From NCBI RefSeq assembly GCF_004348735.1, contig NZ_SMKT01000055.1:1-49872 (forward strand): a DNA stretch of 49,872 nucleotides. Direction: 5' to 3'. Both the position numbers and the translations under genes were made by a program. The notes below the pieces were generated by a model that saw only the letters and a list, made by a program, of their open reading frames with translations, was not told the origin of the DNA and did not search any database. The stretch's first letter is position 1. Each line of letters begins with the position of its first letter. Positions 1-7,784 of the stretch are shown here, piece after piece. The DNA is from Actinomadura sp. KC06. GTDB taxonomy: Bacteria; Actinomycetota; Actinomycetes; Streptosporangiales; Streptosporangiaceae.

Positions 1-246
1 CCCGAGGCGCGCGGCGCCGACGTCGCCGGCACGCGCGTCCACTCGGTCCGGCTGCCCGGCTTCGTCGTCGCCACCGAGGTCGTCTTCGGCGGCGACGGCG
101 AACGCCTGGTCATGCGCCACGACCCCGGCCTCACCCCCGACCCCTACGCCGCCGGCACCCTCCTGGCGATCCGCCGCGTCGCCGAGACCCCCGGCGTCCG
201 CCGCGGCCTCGACACCCTCCTGTTCCCCGCCGACGCCCCCGAATGA
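1..246 (+). CDS. dapB: 4-hydroxy-tetrahydrodipicolinate reductase, C-terminal part
   Basis: Only the last 81 codons lie in the window; the 5' part is cut by the window edge. DapB reduces hydroxy-tetrahydrodipicolinate with NAD(P)H in the diaminopimelate/lysine pathway in the cytoplasm. The visible part carries the C-terminal domain signature: an HSVRLPGFV segment, then a TEVVFGGDGERL strand, an MRHD motif, and the YAAGTLLAIR helix that ends DapB proteins. Frame 1 is open from the edge to TGA at 244-246. The match is to family memory, not a search. A DapB-like paralogue is possible, but the HSVRLPG plus RHD combination is distinctive. Confidence 0.8.
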   Translation, partial: PEARGADVAGTRVHSVRLPGFVVATEVVFGGDGERLVMRHDPGLTPDPYAAGTLLAIRRVAETPGVRRGLDTLLFPADAPE

Positions 247-264
247 CCCACCGGCCCGGCTAGA

Positions 265-297
265 ACCGATCCGGCGGGACGCGGCCCCCGGATCGGT
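265..297. terminator. 10-bp inverted repeat after dapB
   Basis: Perfect 10-bp arms ACCGATCCGG (265-274) and CCGGATCGGT (288-297) flank a 13-nt loop, 18 nt after the dapB stop. No T-tract follows, which is normal for actinomycete terminators. The right arm runs into a TACAGT box (297-302), a possible -10 of the downstream TetR gene, so it could instead be an operator. Confidence 0.45.
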
Positions 298-350
298 ACA
301 GTGGGCGACCGCCCATCCGACCGCCTGGCCCACGGGGAAAGGGGGGCGCT

Positions 351-953
351 GTGCCGACCGGGGTGCACATACGCGACGTGCGCGAGCAGCTGTTCGGCGC
401 CGCCGACCGCGTCCTGCTCCGCGCGGGGCCGAGCGCGCTGACCAGCCGCGCCGTCACCACCGAGGCGGGCTGCGCCAAGGGCGTCCTGCACCGGCACTTC
501 GCCGACTTCGACGACTTCCTCGCCGAGTACGTGCTGGCCCGCGCCCACCGCATGGACGCGCAGGCCGCCGCCCTGCGCCGCGCCGCCGGGACCGGCACCG
601 TCACCGGCAACCTCACCGCCGCGCTCACCGCCCTGTTCGGCCCGGCCGCCGTCGCGATCGTCGCGCTCGTCACCTTCCGCGACGGGCTGCGCGCCCGCCT
701 GCGCCGCACCTGGCCCGCCGGCGTCCCGGTCCTGACCGAGGCCGCCGGGATGATCGCGTCCTACCTCGACGGCGAGCGGGAACTGGGCCGCCTGGACCCC
801 GCCGCCGACGTCGACACGCTCGCGGGCACGCTGATCGGGGCCGGGCACATGCTGTTCGCCGACCGGCGATCCGCCCCGCCGGACGCCGAGACCGTCCGCA
901 AGACGGTGACCGCCGTCATCGCCGCGGCCCTGACGCCGCAGCCCCCGCCCTGA
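351..953 (+). CDS. TetR/AcrR family transcriptional regulator
   Basis: A 200-aa one-component regulator, length typical for TetR. Residues about 8-55 form the N-terminal DNA-binding domain: helix 1 (REQLFGAADRVLL), then the HTH, where SRAVTTEAGCAKGVLHRHF is the usual recognition-helix pattern ending in an aromatic-H-F. The C-terminal two thirds is the all-helical ligand and dimer domain, with no recognisable ligand signature. The GTG start at 351 follows a purine-rich stretch (GGGGAAAGGGGGG). It stands alone between dapB and the ECF41 gene, so the target is unknown. Autoregulation through the inverted repeat at 265-297 is possible but unproven. Confidence 0.85.
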   Translation: MPTGVHIRDVREQLFGAADRVLLRAGPSALTSRAVTTEAGCAKGVLHRHFADFDDFLAEYVLARAHRMDAQAAALRRAAGTGTVTGNLTAALTALFGPAAVAIVALVTFRDGLRARLRRTWPAGVPVLTEAAGMIASYLDGERELGRLDPAADVDTLAGTLIGAGHMLFADRRSAPPDAETVRKTVTAVIAAALTPQPPP

Positions 954-1082
954 CCCGGGGTGAGCGGCGGCCGCCGGGCGCCGGTACCCTGCTCATATAT
1001 CGGATCATCGACCTGTCTCCCTGTCGCTCCGTCCAACGGAATGCCCACCCCGCAGACGCACCGCGACGAGGAAAGGTGACCG

Positions 1083-1958
1083 ATGAACGAGCACGGCGCG
1101 CTGGCCGAGCGGTTCGAGGCGCACCGCGGGCGGCTGCGCGCGGCCGCCTACCGGATGCTGGGCTCGGCCGGGGAGGCGGACGACGCCGTCCAGGAGGCCT
1201 GGCTGCGCCTGTCGCGCACCGACCCCGCCGGCATCGACAACCTGGAGGCCTGGCTGCGCACCGTCGTGTCCCGGCTGTGCCTGGACATGCTGCGCGCCCG
1301 CACCGCCCGCCGCGAGGAACCCTACGGATGGCACACGCCCGTCCAGGCCGGCGACGGCGACCCCGAGCGCGAGGCCGAGCTGATCGACCAGGTCGGACGC
1401 GCCATGCTCGTCGTGCTCGACACCCTCGGACCCAACGAACGCGTCGCGTTCGTCCTGCACGACGTGTTCGCCGTGCCGTTCGAGGAGATCGCCGCCATCG
1501 TCGACCGCACCCCCGCCGCCGCCAAGAAGCTCGCCAGCCGCGCCCGGCACCGCGTCCGCGGCGCCTCCGCCGTGCCCGCCGCCGAACTCGCCCGGCAGCG
1601 CCGCGTCGTCGAGGCGTTCCTGGCCGCCGCCCGCCGCGGCGACCTGGACGCGCTCCTCGCCGTCCTCGCGCCCGACGTCGTCCGCCGCGCCGACGCCGCC
1701 GTCCTGCCGCCCGGCCGCGACCCGGTCGCCCGCGGCGCCGGCGCCGTCGCCCGCGAGATCCAGCTGTTCGGCCGCCGCGCCCGCCACGCCGAACCGGCCC
1801 TGGTCGACGGGCGCGCCGGCGCCGTCGTCGCCCCGCACGGCCGCCTCCTGCTCGCCCTGGCGATCACCGTCCGGGACGGCCGCGTCGCCGAGTACGAGCT
1901 GATCGCCGACCCCGGGCGGCTGCGGCGGCTCGACCTGGCCGTCCTCGACGACCACTGA
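1083..1958 (+). CDS. ECF41-type RNA polymerase sigma factor (SigJ-like)
   Basis: This 291-aa extracytoplasmic-function sigma factor has a fused C-terminal SnoaL-like domain. Region 2 spans about residues 8-75 (AAYRMLGSAGEADDAVQEAWLR), region 4 about 110-160 (LGPNERVAFVLHDVFAVPFEEIA then an HTH). From about 170 a C-terminal extension begins with RRVVEAFLAAARRGDLDALL. ECF41 factors lack a separate anti-sigma factor; this extension tunes activity. The DGGGK motif of the family is degenerate here (ADAAV after PDVV). The NPDKL-like terminus survives as IADPGRLRRL. The ATG follows a strong GAGGAAAGG ribosome site. No typical ECF41 partner (carboxymuconolactone decarboxylase or oxidoreductase) is adjacent. 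Confidence 0.88.
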   Translation: MNEHGALAERFEAHRGRLRAAAYRMLGSAGEADDAVQEAWLRLSRTDPAGIDNLEAWLRTVVSRLCLDMLRARTARREEPYGWHTPVQAGDGDPEREAELIDQVGRAMLVVLDTLGPNERVAFVLHDVFAVPFEEIAAIVDRTPAAAKKLASRARHRVRGASAVPAAELARQRRVVEAFLAAARRGDLDALLAVLAPDVVRRADAAVLPPGRDPVARGAGAVAREIQLFGRRARHAEPALVDGRAGAVVAPHGRLLLALAITVRDGRVAEYELIADPGRLRRLDLAVLDDH

Positions 1959-2056
1959 CCGGCCCGGCCGCGGTCAGGGCGGCCGCGGTCGGGGGGCGCC
2001 GCGGCTCCGGGTGCGGGCACTTCCGCCGGACGGGATCGGTGCGTGATGCTGGGGCG

Positions 2057-2608
2057 ATGATGCACTTCGCGGACGCCGCCCAGTGGGAGGCGTGGCTGGC
2101 CGACAATCACGAGACCGAGGGCGGCGTCTGGCTGAAGATCGCCAAGAAGGGCGCCCCGGTCGCCGCCATCACGATCCGGGAGGCGCTGGACGTCGCGCTG
2201 TGCTACGGCTGGATCGACAGCCAGCGCAAGTCCTACGACGAGCACAGCTACCTGCAGCGGTACTCCCGCCGCCGCAAGGGCAGCCCCTGGTCGCGGGTGA
2301 ACGTCGAGCGCGTGCAGGAGCTGACGGCCGAGGGGCGGATGCGTCCCCCCGGCCTCGCCGAGGTCGCCGCCGCCCAGGCCGACGGCCGGTGGGAGGCCGC
2401 CTACGCGCCCCAGCGCAACGTCACCGTCCCCGACGACCTGGCCGAGGCGCTCGCCGCCCGCCCCGACGCCGCCGCCCGCTTCGACGCGCTCGACAAGACC
2501 CGCCGCTACCAGATCATCCTGCCGCTGCTCAAGGCCCGCACCCCGGCCGGACGCCGCGCCCGCCTCGACAAGGCGATCTCCGAACTCCTGGACGACCGCC
2601 CGGCTTGA
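2057..2608 (+). CDS. YdeI/OmpD-associated family protein
   Basis: This 183-aa cytoplasmic protein is of the YdeI/OmpD-associated family (bacteriocin-protection-like), whose biochemical role is unclear. Signatures: the N-terminal FADAAQWEAWLADNH block, EALDVALCYGWIDSQ (about residues 42-56), the SRRRKGSPWSRVN segment typical of the family, and a C-terminal PDDLAEALAARPDAAARF region followed by helices. The reading frame is open far upstream, but similarity begins at ATG 2057. That ATG sits 6 nt after GATGCT, suggesting a leaderless transcript; there is no good ribosome site. It is a single gene, convergent with the SRPBCC operon. Confidence 0.85.
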   Translation: MMHFADAAQWEAWLADNHETEGGVWLKIAKKGAPVAAITIREALDVALCYGWIDSQRKSYDEHSYLQRYSRRRKGSPWSRVNVERVQELTAEGRMRPPGLAEVAAAQADGRWEAAYAPQRNVTVPDDLAEALAARPDAAARFDALDKTRRYQIILPLLKARTPAGRRARLDKAISELLDDRPA

Positions 2609-2780
2609 CCATCTGGCCTGGCGACGCGCCTACCGTGTGGCGGCATGGACGCGGACACCTCGGCCTGCAACGGGCGCGGCCGGGAGCACAGGCACCCCGC
2701 CGACGAGGGCCCGGATCGCCGGGACGCCCCGCGACCCGCCCGGCGGGGCGGCGGACCGTGCCGGGTCGCGGCCCGGGTCC

Positions 2781-3251
2781 TCACAGCTGCCGCAGGGCGG
2801 CGTCCAGGCGGTCGTAGCCCTCGGCGACGCCCTGGGCCATCGGGGACTCGATGACCAGGTCGCGGATCCGCTTGGACTCGAACAGGAACGTCGTGGAGAG
2901 CGTCGTGGTCCCGTCCCGCTCGGTGAGGTCGTGGGCGACGAGCGCCTGCCCCGGATACCAGGCGTCGTCGAACGCCTCGGTGTAGACGAGCCGGGCCGGC
3001 GGGTCGATCTCGCGGTAGACGCCGCCGGCGGCCATGCCCGCCCCGTCCGGCCCCCGCCACACGAACCGCCAGGCGCCGCCGACCCGCAGGTCGATCTCGG
3101 CCGAAACCACGTCCCAGCCGTGCGCGCCGTACCAGCGCTCGACCAGGCCGGGCTCGGTCCAGGCCGCGAAGACCAGCGCGCGGGGCGCGGCGAAGTCGCG
3201 GGACATGACGATCGCCCGGTCGGAGGGGGTGGCGACCGTCACGGCCGCCAT
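2781..3251 (-). CDS. SRPBCC (AHSA1/START-like) domain protein
   Basis: A 156-aa protein with the activator-of-Hsp90-ATPase-like fold. It starts with an SRDFAAPRALVFAAWTEPGLVERWYG block (residues about 17-42), followed by DLRVGGAWRFV, GVYREIDPPARLVYTE and the C-terminal SPMAQGVAEGYDRLDAAL helix. These small hydrophobic-cavity proteins bind lipids or polyketide-like ligands; the ligand here is unknown. Its ATG overlaps the end of the upstream DinB-like gene by 13 bp, and that gene overlaps arsR. The three therefore form one operon of the common ArsR-SRPBCC type, in which the regulator responds to a signal linked to the SRPBCC product. Confidence 0.9.
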   Translation of the reverse strand: MAAVTVATPSDRAIVMSRDFAAPRALVFAAWTEPGLVERWYGAHGWDVVSAEIDLRVGGAWRFVWRGPDGAGMAAGGVYREIDPPARLVYTEAFDDAWYPGQALVAHDLTERDGTTTLSTTFLFESKRIRDLVIESPMAQGVAEGYDRLDAALRQL

Positions 3252-3880
3252 CGCGGATCCCTGCCGATGAAGGCCAGCAGCCGGTCCTGCGCGGACGCGT
3301 CCGGGCCGACCTTCACCTCCGGGCCGAAGACCTCCACGCCCGGGCCGAACGCGCCCGGCGTCCGCAGCATCCGCAGCGTCTCCTCCGGGATCGCGTCCAT
3401 GCTGGACGAGGCCTCCTCGACGTCGGCCGGGTCGATCGTGTCGTCCTGCCCGGTGGCCTTGGCCAGGTCCCAGCCGTGCAGCGGCAGGTCCCGGCTGACG
3501 ACCTGGTCGATGTGCTGCAGCGCGGTCAGCCGCCCGGACGGCGTGTCGCACTCCTGTCCCGACAGCGCGGGGTCGGCGAGCACGGCCTCGACGTCGGCGC
3601 GGGCCGCGCCGAACGCGGCCGCCGGGTCCTCGGCGACGCCGGGCGCGGCGCTGAGGCGGCGGCCGAGCGGGGTCAGCATCACCTCGTGCATGTCGACGAT
3701 GTGCTGGACGACGTCCCTGGCCGTCCACTTCTCGCACGGCGACCGGTTCCCCCACTGGTCGCCGCGGACGGCGGCGACCTTCGCGCCGAACGCGTCCGCG
3801 CGGCGCCGGTAGCGCTCCGCGATCTCCTCGGCGCCGGACGCGTCGGCGCGCCGCCGGTACTGCTCCTCGAACTCACTCAT
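3239..3880 (-). CDS. TIGR03086-type DinB-like metal-binding protein
   Basis: This 213-aa protein is related to the mycothiol-dependent maleylpyruvate isomerase/DinB four-helix fold. Residues about 20-60 carry YRRRADAFGAKVAAV and the SPCEKWTARDVVQHIVDMH helix. The HIVDMH histidines, plus a later HGWDLAKATGQ motif, match the metal-binding pattern of TIGR03086 proteins. A likely role is a mycothiol- or DinB-related enzyme; the substrate cannot be read from sequence. It is the middle gene of an arsR-dinB-SRPBCC operon, overlapping both neighbours (8 bp upstream, 13 bp downstream). A short near-repeat at the N-terminus (YRRRADA occurs twice, 17 residues apart) suggests a small tandem duplication. 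Confidence 0.85.
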   Translation of the reverse strand: MSEFEEQYRRRADASGAEEIAERYRRRADAFGAKVAAVRGDQWGNRSPCEKWTARDVVQHIVDMHEVMLTPLGRRLSAAPGVAEDPAAAFGAARADVEAVLADPALSGQECDTPSGRLTALQHIDQVVSRDLPLHGWDLAKATGQDDTIDPADVEEASSSMDAIPEETLRMLRTPGAFGPGVEVFGPEVKVGPDASAQDRLLAFIGRDPRWRP

Positions 3881-4217
3881 CGCCGGTCCCCTTCAACTCC
3901 TCGAGCAGGACGTCCAGGTTCTGGAAGCGGTCCTCCCAGAAGGCCCGGTAGTTCTCCAGCCAGCCCGCCGCGTCCTCGAGCGGGCCGGGACGCAGCCGGC
4001 ACGGCCGGCGCTGCGCGTCACGCCCCCGCGTGATCAGCCCCGCCCGCTCCAGCACCTTCAGGTGCTTGGACACCGCGGGCTGGCTCATGTCGAACGGCGC
4101 GGCCAGCTCCGACACCGACGCCTCGCCGCTGCGCAGCCGCGCCAGGATCGCCCGGCGCGTCGGATCGGCCAGCGCCGCGAACGTCGCGTCGAGCGCGCCC
4201 GTGGCGACATCGCTCAT
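3873..4217 (-). CDS. ArsR family transcriptional regulator
   Basis: A 114-aa winged-helix repressor. The sequence DATFAALADPTRRAILARLRSGEASVSELA followed by MSQPAVSKHLKVLERAGLI is the full ArsR HTH. There is no CxC metal site, so it is the non-metal subtype that accompanies SRPBCC proteins. I chose the ATG at 4217 because AGGTGG precedes it; a GTG two codons upstream (4223) is in frame. It overlaps the DinB-like gene by 8 bp and heads the operon. The promoter region has AACC/GGTT half-sites (4247-4266), suggesting autoregulation. The C-terminal AGWLENYRAFWEDRFQNLD segment is also typical of this subtype. Confidence 0.92.
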   Translation of the reverse strand: MSDVATGALDATFAALADPTRRAILARLRSGEASVSELAAPFDMSQPAVSKHLKVLERAGLITRGRDAQRRPCRLRPGPLEDAAGWLENYRAFWEDRFQNLDVLLEELKGTGDE

Positions 4218-4240
4218 GACCACCTGCTTTCATGACCAGG

Positions 4241-4266
4241 GTTGTTAACCTAGTGGTTCTATAACC
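4241..4266. promoter_or_regulatory. Putative ArsR operator/promoter
   Basis: AACC-TAGT-GGTT (4247-4258) forms a short inverted repeat. It is flanked by a further GTTAACC on the left and TATAACC on the right, within 50 bp of the arsR start. This spacing of AACC/GGTT half-sites is what I would expect for autoregulation by an ArsR-SRPBCC module. Function is inferred. Confidence 0.5.
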
Positions 4267-4394
4267 GTCCGGTCAAGTAGGGGGTGCGGCGGGCCGGGCG
4301 GCGCGGGCGGGGCGGCTGAAATCCCGGCAAAGGTTGCGGCCGCGCCGGGCCATGCGCGCCGGGACGGGCGGGCCCGCGCGGTTAGCGTGCGGGG

Positions 4395-5600
4395 ATGCCG
4401 CAGACGCCGGGCGACAGCGCCGCCTACGCGCCCGCCGACGTCCCTCCCGACGCCCCCGCAGGGCCGCCCGCCGCAGGACGCGGCCGCGCCGGGCCGCCCG
4501 GCCGGATGCCGCCGTGGCTGCCGAAGGCGTTCCTGCTCGCCGGCGCCGTCGTGCTGCTGTTCCTGGCCGGGCTGTGGCTGCTGGAACGGCTGCGGGAGCT
4601 GCTGCTGCTCCTGCTGACGTCGCTGTTCCTGGCGTTCGCGATCGAGCCGGGCGTCAACTGGCTGGCCCGGCGCGGCTGGCGGCGCGGCCCCGCCACCGCC
4701 GTGATGTTCCTGGTCATCGCCGTGCTCGTCGGCGGGTTCCTCGGCGGCATCGGGTCGCTGCTGGCCACCCAGGCGATGAACCTGATCGACGGGTTCCCCG
4801 GCTACGTCCGGCACCTGATCGGCTGGATCAACTCCACGTTCGGGACGAACCTGTCGCAGGACACCCTCTTCCAGCGCCTGCCGACCGTCACCGACACCCT
4901 GACCCGGCACCTGTCGTCCCTCGCCGGGAACGTGTGGGGGATCGGCGCCACCGCGTTCGGCGTCATCTTCAAGGGCCTCGGGGTCCTGCTGTTCACGTTC
5001 TACCTGTCGGCCGAAGGCCCGCAGTTCCGCCGGACGGTGTGCTCCCTGCTCCCGCCGAGACGGCAGCGGCAGGTGCTGTGGGCGTGGGAGATCGCCGTCG
5101 AGAAGACCGGCGGCTACATCTACTCCCGCGCGCTGCTGGCGCTGCTGTCGGGTGTCGCGCACTTCATCGCCATGATCGGGCTCGGCATCCCCTACGCCGC
5201 GACGCTCGCGCTGTGGGTGGGCGTGGTGTCGCAGTTCATCCCCGCCGTCGGGACGTACCTGGCGGGCGCGGTCCCGGTGCTGATCGCGCTGACCGTGGCG
5301 CCGTCGACCGCGCTGTGGATGCTGCTGTTCGTCATCGGCTACCAGCAGCTGGAGAACTACCTGCTGCAGCCCCGCATCACCGCCCGCACCCTGGACATGC
5401 ACCCGGCCGTCGCGTTCGGGCTGATCCTGGCCGGCGCGGCCGTCATGGGCCCCATCGGGGTGCTGCTCGCCCTGCCGGTCGGGGCGAGCGTGCAGGCGTT
5501 CGCGGGCGCGTACGTGCGGCGCTACGAGATCGAGGAGCACCCCCTCACCGAGCCGGACGCGCCCGCCGGCGCGATCTGGCGATGGCTGCGCCGCAAATGA
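4395..5600 (+). CDS. AI-2E family transporter (permease)
   Basis: This 401-aa polytopic membrane protein is of the AI-2E/TqsA/YdiK exporter family. A proline-rich cytoplasmic N-terminus (to about residue 42) precedes the first membrane helices (about 45-95). A soluble segment (about 125-175) follows, then the C-terminal bundle with the conserved VVSQFIPAVGTYLAGAVPVLIAL and the YQQLENYLLQPRI motif. AVAFGLILAGAAVMGPIGVLLALPVGA closes the family signature. Substrates vary (autoinducer, ions, other small solutes), so AI-2 export is not implied. TAGCGT lies 6 nt before ATG 4395, suggesting a leaderless transcript. It is a lone gene, divergent from the arsR operon. Confidence 0.93.
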   Translation: MPQTPGDSAAYAPADVPPDAPAGPPAAGRGRAGPPGRMPPWLPKAFLLAGAVVLLFLAGLWLLERLRELLLLLLTSLFLAFAIEPGVNWLARRGWRRGPATAVMFLVIAVLVGGFLGGIGSLLATQAMNLIDGFPGYVRHLIGWINSTFGTNLSQDTLFQRLPTVTDTLTRHLSSLAGNVWGIGATAFGVIFKGLGVLLFTFYLSAEGPQFRRTVCSLLPPRRQRQVLWAWEIAVEKTGGYIYSRALLALLSGVAHFIAMIGLGIPYAATLALWVGVVSQFIPAVGTYLAGAVPVLIALTVAPSTALWMLLFVIGYQQLENYLLQPRITARTLDMHPAVAFGLILAGAAVMGPIGVLLALPVGASVQAFAGAYVRRYEIEEHPLTEPDAPAGAIWRWLRRK

Positions 5601-5617
5601 TCGTTTAACGTCGGGGC

Positions 5618-6259
5618 ATGGTGCAGTTAGCGCGGTTGGCGGGCGTGGCGGAGTTCGCGCGGCGGAACCGGTGGCTGCTGCTCGCCGTCGCCGCCGCGGT
5701 GACCGCGTCGGCGGCCTGGCACGCCGCCGCGGGCCCCGACCGGGTCGACTGGCTGCCCCCGCGCACCACCGGCCAGGACTGGTACCCGGTCTGCGAGGGG
5801 ACGGCGTTCACCCGCGCCGCCCCCTACCGCGGCCCGGGGCCGCACCCGATCGTCATCTACGGCGGGGGAGGGCCCGGCGGCGGCGCCTCGGCCGATCCGG
5901 ACAAGCCGCCGTCGGACTGGCGGCCCACCGCGCCCGGACGGGTGCGGCTGGTGTCCTGCGCCGAACCGATCGACGACGGTGCCGGGCTCGGCGAGGAGGC
6001 GGCGCGCTGCCCCCGGTACTCGCGGGTCACCGTCCTGGAACGCCGCCGGACCGGCGAGGTCTCCCTCTACCGGACGCGCTATCTCGTCCGGCTGCTGGAG
6101 GCCCGCACCGGGCGGGAGGTCCGCCGGTTCGAGATCACCGGCGCCGACGAGGTCTGCCCCCTCTACGGGCCGCAGCCGGCGGTCCTGTATCGGTCGGGGA
6201 TTCTGCCGTCGCAGTACCGGGCTGTGCTGGCCCCGTACGTCGAGGGCCCCGCACCCTGA
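5618..6259 (+). CDS. Hypothetical membrane-anchored/secreted protein
   Basis: A 213-aa protein of unknown function. One hydrophobic segment at about residues 20-35 (WLLLAVAAAVTASAAW) follows a basic stretch. It should act as an uncleaved anchor or signal peptide, leaving the rest outside the membrane. Four cysteines in the outer part (YPVCEG, VSCAEP, ARCPRY, EVCPLY) could form two disulfides, consistent with an extracytoplasmic domain. A Gly-rich, disordered patch separates the first two. TAACGT lies 6 nt before the ATG, suggesting leaderless transcription. It ends convergently with, and overlaps, the small membrane protein gene on the minus strand. No family was recognised. Confidence 0.7.
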   Translation: MVQLARLAGVAEFARRNRWLLLAVAAAVTASAAWHAAAGPDRVDWLPPRTTGQDWYPVCEGTAFTRAAPYRGPGPHPIVIYGGGGPGGGASADPDKPPSDWRPTAPGRVRLVSCAEPIDDGAGLGEEAARCPRYSRVTVLERRRTGEVSLYRTRYLVRLLEARTGREVRRFEITGADEVCPLYGPQPAVLYRSGILPSQYRAVLAPYVEGPAP

Positions 6260-6689
6260 GCGCACGCCGGCGGGCCGCCGTCCAGGCGGGGGTGCGGCGC
6301 GGGGCGCGGGCGGCGAGCGGCAGCAGCGTCACCGCCGTCCACGCCGCCGCGGCCGCCGGCGCCCACGCCACCGGCGCGCCGGTCACCGCGAACTTCACCA
6401 GCACCGCCGTGACCACGCCAAGCGCGCCGAGGACCACGGCCCACCAGCCGCGCCGGTCGCGGCGCGCCGGGCGGATCAGCGCGAGCGCCGTCACCGCCGC
6501 CAGGGCCAGCGTCCATGCCAGCCGCGGCCAGTACAGGGCCGGGTCCCGGCCGGTGCACGCCAGCGCCGCCACCCCCGCCGACACCGCCAGGACGGCGGTC
6601 AGCCGCAGCAGCGCACGGTCTCCGCTCACCCGTCCCGGCGCCCACGGCGGGAGCGGGTCGCCGGGCTGGTGGCCCAGCCCGGGGATCAA
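6135..6689 (-). CDS. Small hypothetical membrane protein
   Basis: The frame encodes up to 184 aa with about four hydrophobic helices (for example LTAVLAVSAGVAALA, LAWTLALAAVTALALI, WWAVVLGALGVVTAVLVKF, AAAAAWTAVTLLPLA). The likely TTG start at 6689 overlaps the TGA of the upstream kinase and has GGGGCG before it, implying translational coupling; a GTG at 6629 is the alternative. No family recognised. The last 40 or so residues are Arg/Pro/Ala-rich and overlap the 3' end of the opposite gene. There the codon-third-position GC bias fits the plus-strand gene better, so the true functional part probably ends near residue 145. It is the third gene of the kinase operon. Confidence 0.5.
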   Translation of the reverse strand: MIPGLGHQPGDPLPPWAPGRVSGDRALLRLTAVLAVSAGVAALACTGRDPALYWPRLAWTLALAAVTALALIRPARRDRRGWWAVVLGALGVVTAVLVKFAVTGAPVAWAPAAAAAWTAVTLLPLAARAPRRTPAWTAARRRALRVRGPRRTGPAQPGTATAESPTDTGPPAAARRGGRPRRRR

Positions 6690-7771
6690 CAGTCGCCCCG
6701 CAGCACGCACGGTGGCAGCGACGGCGTGAACCCCGGCGGCGACAGCAGCCGCGACGGGTCCAGCGTCGGGACCCGCGTGAGGGTCGGCGCCGGGTCGGGC
6801 GTGGGCGTCCCCGCGCGGGGCGCCACGGTCGGGACCACCTCGGCCGGCGGGGCGCCGCAGCCGCGCAGCGGCACCGACGCCACCGCCAGCACGCCCACCG
6901 CCGCCACCGCGACCCGGGCCGGCAGCCACCACCGCGGGACGCGCGCCGGCGCCGCCGGGGCGGGGCTGGTCAGGTCGGGGTCGGCGAGCGCGTCGGCGGC
7001 CTGGTCCGCGGTGGTGCGGCGGGCCGGGTCGGGCGCCAGCAGCCCCATGATCAGGCCGGTGAGGCGCGGCGGGCCGTCCGGCGGGGGAGGGGAGTGGGTG
7101 AGGACGGCGCCCAGCGCGGCCAGCGGCTCGCGGCGGCTGAACGGCGCCGTCCCGGTCAGCGCCGCGTACAGCAGCACGCCGAGCGCGAACAGGTCCGACG
7201 GCGGCTCGGCGGGCGCGCCGCGCAGCCGCTCGGGCGCGATGTAGCCGGGCGTCCCGATCGGCAGCCCGGTCCGGGTGATCCGCTCCTCGTCGTCCATCGC
7301 GGCGATGCCGAAGTCGGTGAGCACCACCCGCCCGCCGTCGCGGCAGAACACGTTGCCCGGCTTGACGTCGCGGTGCACCACGCCCTCCGCGTGCGCGGCG
7401 CGCAGCGCCCCCAGCACGCCGCGGCCGATCTCGGCGACCCGCCCGGGCGGCAGCGCGCCGTGCTCGCGGATCTCCACGTCGAGGCCGTGCCCCGACAGCA
7501 GCTCCATCACGATCCAGGGCCGCCCGCCGGAGGCGAACACGTCGTGCACGCGGATCGCGTTCGGATGGCGGACCCGGGCGGCGGCGCGCGCCTCCCGCAG
7601 CGCCCGCTCGACCATCACCGCGCGCCGCTCCGGCGACGTCCCGTCCGGCAGCAGCAGCTCCTTGACCGCCACCTCCCGGTCCAGGACCGTGTCGGCGGCG
7701 CGCCACACCGCGCCCATCCCGCCTCGGCCCAGCAGGGCCTCCAGCCGGTAGCGGTCCCGCAGCACGGTCAC
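6686..7771 (-). CDS. Ser/Thr protein kinase (membrane-anchored, Pkn-like)
   Basis: A 361-aa protein with an N-terminal Hanks-type kinase domain (residues about 8-270). It shows a P-loop GRGGMGAVW, Lys37 in VAVKEL, the catalytic loop HRDVKPGN, DFGIA, and the GTPGYIAPE activation-segment end. A single membrane helix follows (about 290-307, VAVAAVGVLAVASVPL), then a short outer tail of about 55 residues rich in Pro/Thr with a C-terminal Cys pair (PPCVLRGDC). It has no PASTA or other sensor repeat. The GTG start at 7771 has GGAG upstream and lies 13 nt after the end of the first kinase gene, so the two are co-transcribed. Substrates unknown. Confidence 0.93.
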   Translation of the reverse strand: MTVLRDRYRLEALLGRGGMGAVWRAADTVLDREVAVKELLLPDGTSPERRAVMVERALREARAAARVRHPNAIRVHDVFASGGRPWIVMELLSGHGLDVEIREHGALPPGRVAEIGRGVLGALRAAHAEGVVHRDVKPGNVFCRDGGRVVLTDFGIAAMDDEERITRTGLPIGTPGYIAPERLRGAPAEPPSDLFALGVLLYAALTGTAPFSRREPLAALGAVLTHSPPPPDGPPRLTGLIMGLLAPDPARRTTADQAADALADPDLTSPAPAAPARVPRWWLPARVAVAAVGVLAVASVPLRGCGAPPAEVVPTVAPRAGTPTPDPAPTLTRVPTLDPSRLLSPPGFTPSLPPCVLRGDC

Positions 7772-7784
7772 CAGATCTCCATCC

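Noticed and set aside
954..1082. ECF41-type TGTC...CGTC promoter before the ECF41 gene
   Set aside because: TGTC and CGTC occur only about 12 nt apart, too close for a -35/-10 pair.
2645..2854. Small frame with a TACCGT box 8 nt before its ATG
   Set aside because: No ribosome site, no known product, and its 3' part is antisense to the SRPBCC gene. Promoter-like but unsupported as a gene.
4081..4120. TGTCGA-N16-CGAC inside arsR
   Set aside because: It is in coding sequence, has 16-nt spacing, and faces no ECF42-linked gene.
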